Below are positions 46,438 through 55,393 of a DNA stretch of 64,000 bases, in pieces; within the stretch, counting starts at the first letter, position 1; each line of letters opens with the position of its first letter. The notes beneath the pieces were generated by a model, which was not told where the DNA came from, searched no databases, and saw only the letters and a program-made list of their open reading frames with translations. Location of the stretch: assembly GCF_028598805.1 (NCBI RefSeq), contig NZ_JAQRFI010000013.1, positions 1-64,000 of the forward strand, given 5' to 3'. The DNA comes from Xenorhabdus yunnanensis. Its GTDB lineage: Bacteria; Pseudomonadota; Gammaproteobacteria; Enterobacterales; Enterobacteriaceae. Position numbers and translations under genes: made by a program.

Positions 46438-46833
46438 ATGAAAAAATTTGAAGATAGTAGCCTATTGGTTGCCCGTATTTTAATATCCGTTCTTTTCATT
46501 ATCGCAGGGTATGGAAAACTAGGTGATGCCTACGCGGGAACGCAGGAATTTATGGAAGCCATGAAGGTACCGGGAATTTTACTGCCACTGACTATCTTAC
46601 TTGAACTTGGTGGCGGGCTTGCTGTGCTGTTCGGCCTGTTAACCCGTACCACGGCTGTGTTTACATTTATTTTCTGTATTCTGACAGCTATTCTGTTCCA
46701 CAATGATTTTTCAAATGACATGAACCTGACTATGTTCCTGAAAAATTTCTCCATCGGCGCAGGTTACCTGCTGCTGGCTATGATGGGACCAGGAAAATTC
46801 AGTATTGATCATGCATTGAAGAAAAACTGGTAG
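46438..46833 (+). CDS. yqjF: DoxX-family membrane protein YqjF
   Basis: The 131-residue protein starts at ATG 46438 (GGAG seven bases upstream) with MKKFEDSSLLVARILISVLF. It has four membrane helices, with the DoxX pattern FIIAGYGKLGDAYAGTQEFM and GGGLAVLFGLLTRTTAVFTF. In E. coli yqjF is induced by aromatic breakdown products through the YhaJ regulator, which is encoded right next to it here. The 230-base region ahead of it is AT-rich and holds no gene. Confidence 0.88.
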   Translation: MKKFEDSSLLVARILISVLFIIAGYGKLGDAYAGTQEFMEAMKVPGILLPLTILLELGGGLAVLFGLLTRTTAVFTFIFCILTAILFHNDFSNDMNLTMFLKNFSIGAGYLLLAMMGPGKFSIDHALKKNW

Positions 46834-46851
46834 AAAAAACTGGTAGAAGCT

Positions 46852-46889
46852 GAAAGCCCCTTGCTGTGTAATCGCAGCAAGGGGCTTTC
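46852..46889. terminator. Bidirectional terminator yqjF/yhaJ
   Basis: GAAAGCCCCTTGCTG (46852-46866) pairs without mismatch with 46875-46889, over an 8-base loop, between converging genes. Confidence 0.85.
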
Positions 46890-46896
46890 ATGCACG

Positions 46897-47793
46897 CTAT
46901 TTCTTCGCAAACAATTTGGGGATTTCACGTAAGCACCAGGACTTCGCTTCTCCCATACTATCGCGCCGCCATGCCATGATAATGTTGGTTTCATGGCTGT
47001 ATTCCGAACCCACAACACACAAGCGGCCTTCAACAATATCTTGTTCCACCATAGGATATGGCATCGTAGCCACGCCCAACCCAGCCAAAAGCGCCCGACG
47101 TTTATCTTCCAGTGTACTCACCGTTAAACGTGGTTGTTTATCCAATAATTTAACCGTCAATACAGGACGCTCCCTTGCCGTATCAGCTACTGCTATTCCA
47201 CGATACTTTACTCGTGTAGTATCAGACAGTGGTTCGGGCTCATGATGGATAGGATGATCCACACTGGCAACATAGACGTTATTAATAGAATAAAGTGCCC
47301 GCGAATTCACTTCCGCCGAAGCCCTAAAATGAAGGTCAGGTGCAATCACAATATCAGCATGCCCGGTTTCCAAGCGCTCCCAAGCACCTGCCAGTACTTC
47401 CGTCATTAACGAAAGTTGTGTATTCGATTTAGTAGCCAGTTTATCCACGATAGGAAAAAGTGATGTGATTGGGAACAGGGCTTCACACACAATAGTCAGG
47501 TGTGTTTCCCAACCGCGGGCAAGCGCTTCGGCATCTGCTGTCAATTTATCTGCCGCTTCAAGCAATAATCGCCCTCGTTCCAACAGCATCCGGCCAACAT
47601 TGGTAAATTTCGTGCGATGACCAGAACGATCAAACAGCACAACATCCAGCTCTTCTTCCAATTTCTGCATGGTGTAACTCAATGCGGAAGGAACTCGGCC
47701 CAACTCATCCGCTGCTGCAGCGAAACTTCCCCGTCGGTCTATCGCATCCATTACCCGCAGGGATTCCAATGTAAGCGCTCGTTCTTTACCCAT
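46897..47793 (-). CDS. yhaJ: LysR-type regulator YhaJ
   Basis: The 298-residue protein begins MGKERALTLESLRVMDAIDR and its wHTH (RGSFAAAADELGRVPSALSY) is almost the same as E. coli YhaJ. The effector domain ends RRDSMGEAKSWCLREIPKLF. YhaJ activates yqjF in response to aromatic metabolites and, in some pathogens, virulence genes. It converges with yqjF and diverges from yhaK. Confidence 0.93.
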   Translation of the reverse strand: MGKERALTLESLRVMDAIDRRGSFAAAADELGRVPSALSYTMQKLEEELDVVLFDRSGHRTKFTNVGRMLLERGRLLLEAADKLTADAEALARGWETHLTIVCEALFPITSLFPIVDKLATKSNTQLSLMTEVLAGAWERLETGHADIVIAPDLHFRASAEVNSRALYSINNVYVASVDHPIHHEPEPLSDTTRVKYRGIAVADTARERPVLTVKLLDKQPRLTVSTLEDKRRALLAGLGVATMPYPMVEQDIVEGRLCVVGSEYSHETNIIMAWRRDSMGEAKSWCLREIPKLFAKK

Positions 47794-47906
47794 ATTTTTC
47801 TCAATCAGGAATTTTGAATATAGCCACCAGATTAACTGGCTAACATTTCAACGTCCAGATAATTAAGATCGAGAATAATAGATCTATAGTTGAAGAGATT
47901 ACAGTC

Positions 47907-48626
47907 ATGATTATAACGAGAACAGCAAATCAATGCGGAAAAGCTGATTATGGTTGGGTACAGGCTCGCTATACTTTTTCATTTGGTCACTATTTTGACC
48001 CAAAATTTTTGAACTACCGGGCACTGCGTGTTCTTAATCAGGAAGTTTTGGCACCAAAAACTGAGTTCCAACCCAAAGCTTACCCTCATGTTGATATTCT
48101 GAATATTATCCTGCAAGGGGAAGTTCAATATCGGGACAGTGAAGGCAACAACTTCCAGGCACGTCAGGGGGATTGCCTGCTATTTTCTGCCCGTCAGGGA
48201 ATTCGTTACAGTGAGCACAATACCAGTGACAAAATACCACTGACACGGCTGCAACTCTGGCTCAATGCTTGCCCTCAGCAAGAAGCACAGCCATTACAGC
48301 GTAAGGTACTGACAAACAAGCCACTCACATTGCTGGCCTCGCCTACGTCAGAAAACAATAGTATGCGTCTGCGCCAACAAGTCTGGATAAGCTATCTCGT
48401 GCTTAAGCCCCATAACAACCAGATTCTGACTTTGCGAGGCAAACATGCTTACCTGCAATCCATCAGTGGTAACGCAATCATTCGCGGTAACATAAGAATC
48501 AAGGATAACAAAAGCAGAGAGGTAATGATCAAATGCGGGGATGGTGTATTCATTCAGGAAGAGCAGGAAGTGATATTACAGGCGGATACTCCATTTCGAG
48601 GCCTATTTATTGATTTGAATGACTAA
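47907..48626 (+). CDS. yhaK: Pirin-family protein YhaK
   Basis: The 239-residue bicupin matches E. coli YhaK: NQCGKADYGWVQARYTFSFG, HYFDPKFLNYRALRVLNQEV, HVDILNIILQGEVQYRDSEG and GIRYSEHNTSDKIPLTRLQL. Unlike most pirins this subgroup may act as a redox sensor and lacks some metal ligands. Transcription diverges from yhaJ. Confidence 0.9.
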   Translation: MIITRTANQCGKADYGWVQARYTFSFGHYFDPKFLNYRALRVLNQEVLAPKTEFQPKAYPHVDILNIILQGEVQYRDSEGNNFQARQGDCLLFSARQGIRYSEHNTSDKIPLTRLQLWLNACPQQEAQPLQRKVLTNKPLTLLASPTSENNSMRLRQQVWISYLVLKPHNNQILTLRGKHAYLQSISGNAIIRGNIRIKDNKSREVMIKCGDGVFIQEEQEVILQADTPFRGLFIDLND

Positions 48627-48692
48627 TTCCTTTTGTTCCTGATACCCATTCCATGTTGAGCCAATTTACCCAGTTTACCCATAAATGAAATA

Positions 48693-48722
48693 AGCCCTAT
48701 AAAGCTTTCGCTCTATAGGGCT
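48693..48722. terminator. Terminator of rnpB (and yhaK)
   Basis: AGCCCTATA (48693-48701) pairs with TATAGGGCT (48714-48722). On the - strand it is followed by TATTT, just past the RNase P RNA 3' end; the + strand gene yhaK ends upstream. Confidence 0.7.
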
Positions 48723-48726
48723 AAAT

Positions 48727-49107
<381 letters not shown>

Positions 49108-49114
49108 GGCGCGG

Positions 49115-49120
49115 ATTATA
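49115..49120 (-). promoter_or_regulatory. -10 box of rnpB
   Basis: TATAAT on the - strand, seven bases ahead of the inferred 5' end of RNase P RNA. No good -35 hexamer is visible, as is common for this strong, stringently controlled promoter. Confidence 0.65.
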
Positions 49121-49150
49121 AGAGGTTTGCTATTCAATGTATAGGAGTTT

Positions 49151-50041
49151 TCACGCGTCTTCTTCAATTTGATCCTGTGCAGCGTTTTGATCGAGCGAAT
49201 AACGATACAAGGCATTTTTCTTCACACCATGGATTTCTGCCGCCAATGCCGCCGCCTTTTTCAATGGAAGTTCTTTTTGCAGCAACGCCAGCGTTCGCAA
49301 GGCTTCTGGCGGCAAGCTATCATCCGCAGGTTTACGATACCCTTCCACAATCAGAACCATTTCTCCTCGACGACGGGTTTCATCTTCCCTGATCCATGTC
49401 AGAAGTTCACCAGCGGGCATTCCTCGAATAGATTCCCACGTTTTGGTCAATTCCCGTGCCAGAACCACATAACGATCCGCACCCCACACTTTCACAATAT
49501 CTTCTAAACTGTCCAACAGACGATGTGTCGATTCGTAGAAAATCAGCGTTCGCGGCTCTTGTGCTAACTCGTGCAAAGTATCCTGGCGCCCCTTACTTTT
49601 GGCGGGTAAGAAACCTTCATAACAAAAGCGATCTGAAGGTAAGCCAGCAGCAGACAATGCTGTAATTGCCGCACAAGGACCAGGAAGTGGCACCACATTA
49701 ATGCCCGCTTCACGGCAGCGACGGACAAGGTGATAGCCCGGATCATTGATCAAAGGTGTACCGGCATCAGATACCAATGCGATGCTCATCCCTTGTTCAA
49801 GTTTCGTAAGTAATTGATCTGCTTTCTGCTGTTCATTATGATCATGAAGTGCGAACATGCGCGCATTAATGGCAAAATGTTGAAGCAACAAGCCAGTGTG
49901 TCGCGTATCTTCGGCTGCAATCAGATCGACATGTTTAAGAACTTCAAGAGCACGCTGAGTAATATCCCCCAGATTTCCAATAGGGGTTGGTACAACATAT
50001 AGCGTGGATGTCGTAACCACTGCTCGATTGGTTTGATTCAT
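49151..50041 (-). CDS. rsmI: 16S rRNA 2'-O-methyltransferase RsmI
   Basis: The 296-residue protein carries the TP-methylase fold: [78 protein letters not shown] and [20 protein letters not shown]. It closely matches E. coli RsmI, which methylates the ribose of C1402 in 16S rRNA. It is divergent from lpoA, as in E. coli. Confidence 0.94.
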   Translation of the reverse strand: MNQTNRAVVTTSTLYVVPTPIGNLGDITQRALEVLKHVDLIAAEDTRHTGLLLQHFAINARMFALHDHNEQQKADQLLTKLEQGMSIALVSDAGTPLINDPGYHLVRRCREAGINVVPLPGPCAAITALSAAGLPSDRFCYEGFLPAKSKGRQDTLHELAQEPRTLIFYESTHRLLDSLEDIVKVWGADRYVVLARELTKTWESIRGMPAGELLTWIREDETRRRGEMVLIVEGYRKPADDSLPPEALRTLALLQKELPLKKAAALAAEIHGVKKNALYRYSLDQNAAQDQIEEDA

Positions 50042-50105
50042 TGTTTCATCCGAATGACCGATTTAAAATTGAGCATCTTTGAAAAAAAACATCACTGGAT
50101 ACAGT

Positions 50106-51962
50106 ATGCTTCCCTCAATTTTTGTGCGTTTTAAAACTGGTTTAGTCTATACAGCGCTGCTGTCGACTATGATTATTGCAGGGTGTACCACGCCCGTACA
50201 GCAAGGGCAACCAACTTCTGAGCCTCAGGACAATATCAGCGCAGAGATTAACCGCTATCAAGCCATTATTGATGCAGCACACAATCAACCATCGCTGGAT
50301 GTTATCCGTGCTTACATCGCGTTGGAGTCCTATTTAACAAAAAACCAAACAGATGATACCACCCGCCAGAAAAATCTTGATGAGACATGGCAATTACTGA
50401 CGCATCTTTCACCCCGGCAAATGAGTGAATTGGTGATTAATGCCAACGAATATACATTGCAAAGTTGGCTTGATTTACTCAATACCTATCAGATCAATAA
50501 ACAGGATCTGGAGAAACTGCGTTCAGCTGTCCACGATTGGCAAATCCGTTATTCAAACAATCCTGCTGCACGTAGTTTACCTTCGCCCCTGCAACAAATT
50601 CTGCAAGAGACCAAAACCAGCCATGCCACAATTGGATTATTTCTGCCTTTGAGCGGTCCGACAAAAGTGTTTGGTGAAGCTATTCGCCAAGGTTTCCTTG
50701 ATGCACAAAAAGGATTGCCAAAGTTATCTTCATCAAGACCTGCATTGCCAAAACCAGAATTGCCAACGAATACCGTTGATTCAAATGGAGCAATCAACAC
50801 CACTCCATCTAATACTGAATCAGCTGATCCTGAAAATACCCGCGTTGCAAATTCAGAAAATAGTGGCGTTGCTGCGATTGAACCCGTATCTGACATGGAT
50901 GCGGCCACAGATATCGTATCAACTGCGGATTCGGTACCAACAGTGGCTTCTACGATTAATGATGCCCCTATCAATAATCAGACTGTAAAAGTCTATGACA
51001 CCAACAGCCAGCCACTCACTGCTCTGCTGGCACAGGCTGAACAAGATGGTGTGACTCTGGTCGTTGGGCCATTGCTGAAAATTAATGTAGAACAATTGGC
51101 TCAGATTGAAACTCCATTGAATATTCTGGCGCTCAATGAACTCGATGTACCACAAACGCAGCCAAGTATCTGTTATTTCTCGCTCTCTCCTGAAGATGAG
51201 GCGAAAAATGCCGCGATGCATATTTGGCAACAACAAAAGCGCAGTCCTCTGGTGTTGATACCCCGCACTGAATTGGGTACTCGAGTTGTAAAAGCCTTTG
51301 CAGAAGAGTGGCAAAAATTGGGCGGTCAGGCGGTATTGCAACAAGCTTTTGGAACACCGAGCGAAATGAGACAGTCCATGAACCGTGGTATTGGCATTCG
51401 CTTGTCTGGTACGCCAGTTATCCCCACAAGCTCAGCGACTACCCCTGTGGATGCTGTTTACATTATCGCGACAGCAAATGAACTGACCACCATCAAACCA
51501 ATGATCGATATGGCAATCAGTTCCCGTAAAAAACCGACTCTCTATGCCAGCTCACGCAGCAATACATCAGGCTCAGGCCCTGATTTCCGTCTAGAGATGG
51601 ATGGTATGCAATTTAGTGATATTCCATTGCTGACAGGTGCGAATGTGCCATTAATGCAACAAGCCGCCAAAAAATTCGCCAATGACTATTCTCTGATGCG
51701 CATCTATGCAATGGGAATCGATGCATGGTCACTGGCTAACCAATTTGCGCAAATGCGGCAGGAGATGGGATTCCGCCTGAATGGTGCATCGGGAGAACTT
51801 TCCGTGACGGATAACTGCACCATCTTGCGTCAACTACCATGGATGCGATTCAATAGTGGTCGTATAGTTATTGAAGATCGATCAGACAGTATCGATAACA
51901 CTGAGAATGCTAATAACACTGAAAATGTCGATAACGTGAATAATGCCGCTTACAACAATTAA
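50106..51962 (+). CDS. lpoA: LpoA, activator of penicillin-binding protein 1A (short N-domain)
   Basis: The start at ATG 50106 (MLPSIFVRFKTGL) parallels E. coli MVPSTFSRLK; an upstream start at 50079 adds nine residues. Lipobox IIAGC places the lipid on Cys27. The C-terminal domain, which binds PBP1A, is well kept (LYASSRSNTSGSGPDFRLEM; LMRIYAMGIDAWSLANQFAQ). After Cys27 only about 35 residues lead to the helix matching RPSIDLLRALIAQE of E. coli, against about 120 in E. coli. Some 85 residues of the N-terminal TPR-like domain are therefore missing. The linker near residues 200-300 is Ser/Thr/Asn-rich and the C-end is Asn-rich. LpoA drives PBP1A glycan cross-linking from the outer membrane. 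Confidence 0.85.
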   Translation: MLPSIFVRFKTGLVYTALLSTMIIAGCTTPVQQGQPTSEPQDNISAEINRYQAIIDAAHNQPSLDVIRAYIALESYLTKNQTDDTTRQKNLDETWQLLTHLSPRQMSELVINANEYTLQSWLDLLNTYQINKQDLEKLRSAVHDWQIRYSNNPAARSLPSPLQQILQETKTSHATIGLFLPLSGPTKVFGEAIRQGFLDAQKGLPKLSSSRPALPKPELPTNTVDSNGAINTTPSNTESADPENTRVANSENSGVAAIEPVSDMDAATDIVSTADSVPTVASTINDAPINNQTVKVYDTNSQPLTALLAQAEQDGVTLVVGPLLKINVEQLAQIETPLNILALNELDVPQTQPSICYFSLSPEDEAKNAAMHIWQQQKRSPLVLIPRTELGTRVVKAFAEEWQKLGGQAVLQQAFGTPSEMRQSMNRGIGIRLSGTPVIPTSSATTPVDAVYIIATANELTTIKPMIDMAISSRKKPTLYASSRSNTSGSGPDFRLEMDGMQFSDIPLLTGANVPLMQQAAKKFANDYSLMRIYAMGIDAWSLANQFAQMRQEMGFRLNGASGELSVTDNCTILRQLPWMRFNSGRIVIEDRSDSIDNTENANNTENVDNVNNAAYNN

Positions 51963-52101
51963 ACATAAAATCACGTAAAAACAATTAGATAAATATTCAT
52001 ATGGTACAAAGGTTCCCCCGAACATAAATAATAGTAGGGGGCGTAAAAGCAGGAAACAAAGCTACCGTTTGAAATATGAAAGGAATCGTGGTCATTTCAG
52101 G

Positions 52102-52485
52102 ATGAAAAAACCAACAAACAATCGCTATGCACTAGGGCGCCATTATGAACAACAAGCTAAACTGTTTTTGCAAAAACAAGGGCTTGTCTTTGTTGCTGAG
52201 AATGTGAAAATTCGTGGTGGGGAAATCGATCTGATTATGCGTGATAAATATACATGGATATTCGTTGAAGTCCGTTTTCGTCAGAATGCACAATATGGTG
52301 GCGCCATTGCTACAATTACCCAAAGTAAGCGCAGAAAGCTTTTGTATACAGCGGCTGTCTGGCTGTCCCGACGAAATGAATGTCTGGAAACTGCACCATG
52401 CCGCTTCGATGTTTGTGCAATAACAGGCCAAAAATTTGAATGGCTGAAAAATGCCTTCACCCTGAATGAGAGCCTATTTCAGTAG
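52102..52485 (+). CDS. yraN: YraN, UPF0102 endonuclease-like protein
   Basis: With the start at ATG 52102 the protein is 127 residues (a TTG at 52069 would add 11). It has the restriction-endonuclease-like motif GGEIDLIMRDKYTWIFVEVR (E-I-D then E-V-R), followed by GGAIATITQSKRRKLLYTAA. It corresponds to E. coli YraN, whose role, perhaps in DNA processing, is not settled. It lies in the conserved rsmI-lpoA-yraN-diaA-dolP order. Confidence 0.84.
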   Translation: MKKPTNNRYALGRHYEQQAKLFLQKQGLVFVAENVKIRGGEIDLIMRDKYTWIFVEVRFRQNAQYGGAIATITQSKRRKLLYTAAVWLSRRNECLETAPCRFDVCAITGQKFEWLKNAFTLNESLFQ

Positions 52486-52536
52486 GTTCTCAATTTTCTC
52501 GCTAAATAAATATATTCTAAATACATAGGTCATAAC

Positions 52537-53127
52537 GTGCTGGATAGAATTAAAGTCTGCTTTACAGAAAGTATTCAAACTCAGATCGCAGCAGCAGAAG
52601 CATTACCCGACGCAATCTCACGCGCCGCAATCATGATGGTTCAATCACTGCTGAGCGGCAATAAAATCCTTTGCTGTGGTAATGGTGGATCTGCCGCAAC
52701 CGCACAGCGTTTTGCCGCCAGCATGATTAATCGCTTCGAAACGGATCGACCAAGTTTGCCTGCCCTGTCACTGAATACGGATAATGTGGTGATCACCGCC
52801 ATAGCCAACAGTAAACAGCCTGACGAAATCTACGCCAAACAAGTCAGAGCATTGGGAAATACAGGGGATGTTCTGCTTGCTATTTCTACACATGGAAACA
52901 GTCGGGATATCATCAAAGCGGTAGAAGCTGCTGTTACACGTGATATGACGATTGTCGCGCTGACAGGCTACGATGGTGGTGAATTGGCGGGCTTACTAGG
53001 CCCTCAGGATGTTGAAATACGCATTCCCTCACACCATAGCATCAGGATCCAAGAAGTCCATATGTTGACAATTAACTGTCTGTGCGACTTAATCGACAAT
53101 ACATTATTCCCTCATCAGGATGAATAA
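52537..53127 (+). CDS. diaA: DnaA initiator-associating protein DiaA
   Basis: The 196-residue SIS-domain protein starts at GTG 52537. It matches E. coli DiaA through [40 protein letters not shown] and [20 protein letters not shown]. It forms a tetramer that helps DnaA load on oriC. It is followed after 11 bases by dolP. Confidence 0.93.
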   Translation: MLDRIKVCFTESIQTQIAAAEALPDAISRAAIMMVQSLLSGNKILCCGNGGSAATAQRFAASMINRFETDRPSLPALSLNTDNVVITAIANSKQPDEIYAKQVRALGNTGDVLLAISTHGNSRDIIKAVEAAVTRDMTIVALTGYDGGELAGLLGPQDVEIRIPSHHSIRIQEVHMLTINCLCDLIDNTLFPHQDE

Positions 53128-53138
53128 GGAGCCAGCTT

Positions 53139-53714
53139 ATGCGGTTATTTTCTCTATTATTGGTATGTTTCAGCGCAATGCTATTACAAGGATGTATTGG
53201 CGCTGCCGTCGTAGGTTCGGCCGCGTTTGCCACAAAAGCCGGTTCAGATCCGCGAACAATTGGCCAACAAGTTGACGATACTACATTGGAAGCCCGTGTC
53301 AGCACGGCTATCAGCAAAGATCCACAAATTAAGGCACAAGCCCGTGTGGTCGCCACTGTCTATCAAAATAAGGTTCTTTTAACAGGCCAAAGCCCAAATA
53401 TAGCTCTGGCTGAGCAGGCAAAACAGATTGCGTCGAAAGTTGAAGGCACCAAGGCGGTATATAACGAAATCCGTCAGGGTAACCCCATTTCATTGGGCAC
53501 AGTTTCCTCCGATGCCTGGTTGACAACCAAAGTGCGCTCAAAAATTTTAGCCAGTGATGCCGTGAGGTCATCCAGCATCAAAGTGGTGACAGAAGATAGT
53601 GAAGTCTTTTTGTTTGGCATCGTCACTCGACAAGAAGGAAGTGACGCTGCGAAAATCGCCAGCGAAACCAGCGGCGTAAGACGTGTAACAACAGCATTTA
53701 CATATCTCAACTGA
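53139..53714 (+). CDS. dolP: Outer-membrane lipoprotein DolP (YraP)
   Basis: The 191-residue lipoprotein (LLLVCFSAMLLQGCIGAAVV, lipid on Cys19) has two BON domains (about 50-115 and 125-190: TTLEARVSTAISKDPQIKAQ; DAWLTTKVRSKILASDAVRS). DolP binds anionic phospholipid and supports outer-membrane integrity and daughter-cell separation. It starts behind AAGGAG close to the diaA stop. Confidence 0.92.
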   Translation: MRLFSLLLVCFSAMLLQGCIGAAVVGSAAFATKAGSDPRTIGQQVDDTTLEARVSTAISKDPQIKAQARVVATVYQNKVLLTGQSPNIALAEQAKQIASKVEGTKAVYNEIRQGNPISLGTVSSDAWLTTKVRSKILASDAVRSSSIKVVTEDSEVFLFGIVTRQEGSDAAKIASETSGVRRVTTAFTYLN

Positions 53715-53753
53715 AAATCTCAGCCAAAAGCGATAGCTCAGCTAACAACCATT

Positions 53754-53779
53754 AAAGCGGCACCAATTTGGGCCGCTTT
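53754..53779. terminator. Bidirectional terminator dolP/mtgA
   Basis: AAAGCGGC (53754-53761) pairs with GCCGCTTT (53772-53779) over 10 bases, between two converging genes. Confidence 0.7.
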
Positions 53780-53782
53780 CTC

Positions 53783-54499
53783 CTATCTCAAGTCATTTTG
53801 CTTTAAGTAATTCTCTCCCCCCATTAACTGCATTTGCCGCAAAATCCATTGTTGACGCTGCAATACATATTTAGTGGGAGCATCCACCTGATAGCGATGG
53901 GGGTTTGGCAGTACAGCAGCGAGCAACGCTGACTCAGAAACTGTCAATCGACTGGCAGGTTTGCCGAAGTAACGCTGGGCTGCTTCTTCAACACCAAAAA
54001 TGCCATTGCCAAATTCGGCGATATTAAGATAGACCGTCAAAATACGTTTCTTTGACCATAGCAATTCCAGTACCGCCGTCATTCCCGTTTCCAACCCCTT
54101 TCTGACCCAACTCCGTCCTTCCCATAAAAATAAATTTTTGGTTGTTTGCTGAGAAATTGTCGATGCTCCCCGAATTCGCTTCTGATATTTTTTGTTATGC
54201 GCTATAGCAGTTTCAATAGCATCAAAATCAAATCCCCAATGTTTTGGAAATTTTTGATCTTCGGCTGCAACGACGGCTAATGCTATATAAGGTGAAATTT
54301 GATTCTGATCTACCCATGAGGAATGAGAAACATAAGATAAATTAATTAACATTAAAGCGCCTATTTGTCTCTCTATCATCACCATAGAAAACGGCACCGG
54401 CAGAAATGAAAAAGCGATTACAGCAACAAACCACAGAACTGTGATCGACACGACAATTCTTTTCAGCCAGCGCCATAATATTGAAAAAGGATTTTTCAT
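53783..54499 (-). CDS. mtgA: Monofunctional peptidoglycan transglycosylase
   Basis: The 238-residue protein (ATG 54499; a TTG at 54511 gives four more residues) has an N-terminal membrane helix and a GT51 domain. Its catalytic Glu region is [20 protein letters not shown] and [20 protein letters not shown] is also conserved. It polymerises glycan from lipid II at the septum. It overlaps or abuts elbB, as in E. coli. Confidence 0.91.
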   Translation of the reverse strand: MKNPFSILWRWLKRIVVSITVLWFVAVIAFSFLPVPFSMVMIERQIGALMLINLSYVSHSSWVDQNQISPYIALAVVAAEDQKFPKHWGFDFDAIETAIAHNKKYQKRIRGASTISQQTTKNLFLWEGRSWVRKGLETGMTAVLELLWSKKRILTVYLNIAEFGNGIFGVEEAAQRYFGKPASRLTVSESALLAAVLPNPHRYQVDAPTKYVLQRQQWILRQMQLMGGENYLKQNDLR

Positions 54500-54503
54500 C
54501 CTA

Positions 54504-55157
54504 TTACTCAATCATTCCCAATATTTCTCTAACCAATTTATCAATTCCTTTTTCTGCCTGAGACAGAGATTCTGCAAGCATATAAGCGGGTGTTGTTACA
54601 ATTTTATTTTCAAAATCAATGACAACACTATCAACGGGGCATTCAATATGTATGCCTCCCATCTTCTCTATTTCAGCCGCAGTTTCTGGATCATTGCCGA
54701 TGGTTACTTTTATCGGTTTGCCTAATATTTTAGGTACCATAACAGGAGAAATGCACATAAACCCCATCGGCTTACCCTTCTTGTGCATATTTTGCACCAC
54801 ACTTAATAACTCTTTATTTATTTCACAATCAGAACCTTTAGATGCGAAATTAGATAAATTCTTGACTACACCAAAACCCCCAGGAATAATCAGCGCATCC
54901 AACTCATCAATATTAACTTTGGATAAAGGCTGTATATTTCCACGTGTTATACGGGAGGATTCTTCCATTATGTGGCGACTTTCTTTTTTCTCTTCTCCAT
55001 TAAGGTGATTAATAACATAATGTTGTTCCTCATCAGGCGAAAAAAAAGACACTTCAGCGCCAAGACGGCTTAAAGAGAGCATAGTCAGGACTGATTCGTG
55101 AATTTCACTTCCATCGTACACTCCGCATCCACTTAATATAACGGCAACAGATTTCAT
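54504..55157 (-). CDS. elbB: Glyoxalase ElbB (isoprenoid-linked, DJ-1 family)
   Basis: The start at ATG 55157 is set by GGAGAGAAAT just ahead and gives 217 residues. [20 protein letters not shown] and [20 protein letters not shown] with the nucleophile Cys in [10 protein letters not shown] follow E. coli ElbB. This DJ-1/PfpI-like enzyme has weak glyoxalase activity and was linked to isoprenoid output. It is coupled to mtgA. Confidence 0.9.
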   Translation of the reverse strand: MKSVAVILSGCGVYDGSEIHESVLTMLSLSRLGAEVSFFSPDEEQHYVINHLNGEEKKESRHIMEESSRITRGNIQPLSKVNIDELDALIIPGGFGVVKNLSNFASKGSDCEINKELLSVVQNMHKKGKPMGFMCISPVMVPKILGKPIKVTIGNDPETAAEIEKMGGIHIECPVDSVVIDFENKIVTTPAYMLAESLSQAEKGIDKLVREILGMIE

Positions 55158-55375
55158 ATTTCTCTCCATTTGTAGTAGATTAATGCTTAACCCCTTAGAG
55201 GGTTAAACACCAATCTTCATCACAGATTTTAATGAATCTTGTAACAAAAAATCTTATCTTTGCTATGTTGGTACTTGTGTTCTATACGGAAGAATTCTTT
55301 AATTACTCGCATCGAAAATAAATCTTAGATAAGCGGGTAAACAAGTTTCCCTGGTGTTGGCGCAGTATTAGCGCA

Positions 55376-55393
55376 CCCCAACTTCGGTTGGGG
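55376..55393. other. CCCCAAC-TTCG-GTTGGGG hairpin at arcB end
   Basis: A 7-bp GC-rich stem with a UUCG-type tetraloop on the + strand sits directly against the arcB stop codon. Its T-rich run (TTATTTTTTT) belongs to the + strand side, which is also the 3' end of the arcB coding sequence, so its direction as a terminator is unclear. Confidence 0.45.
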
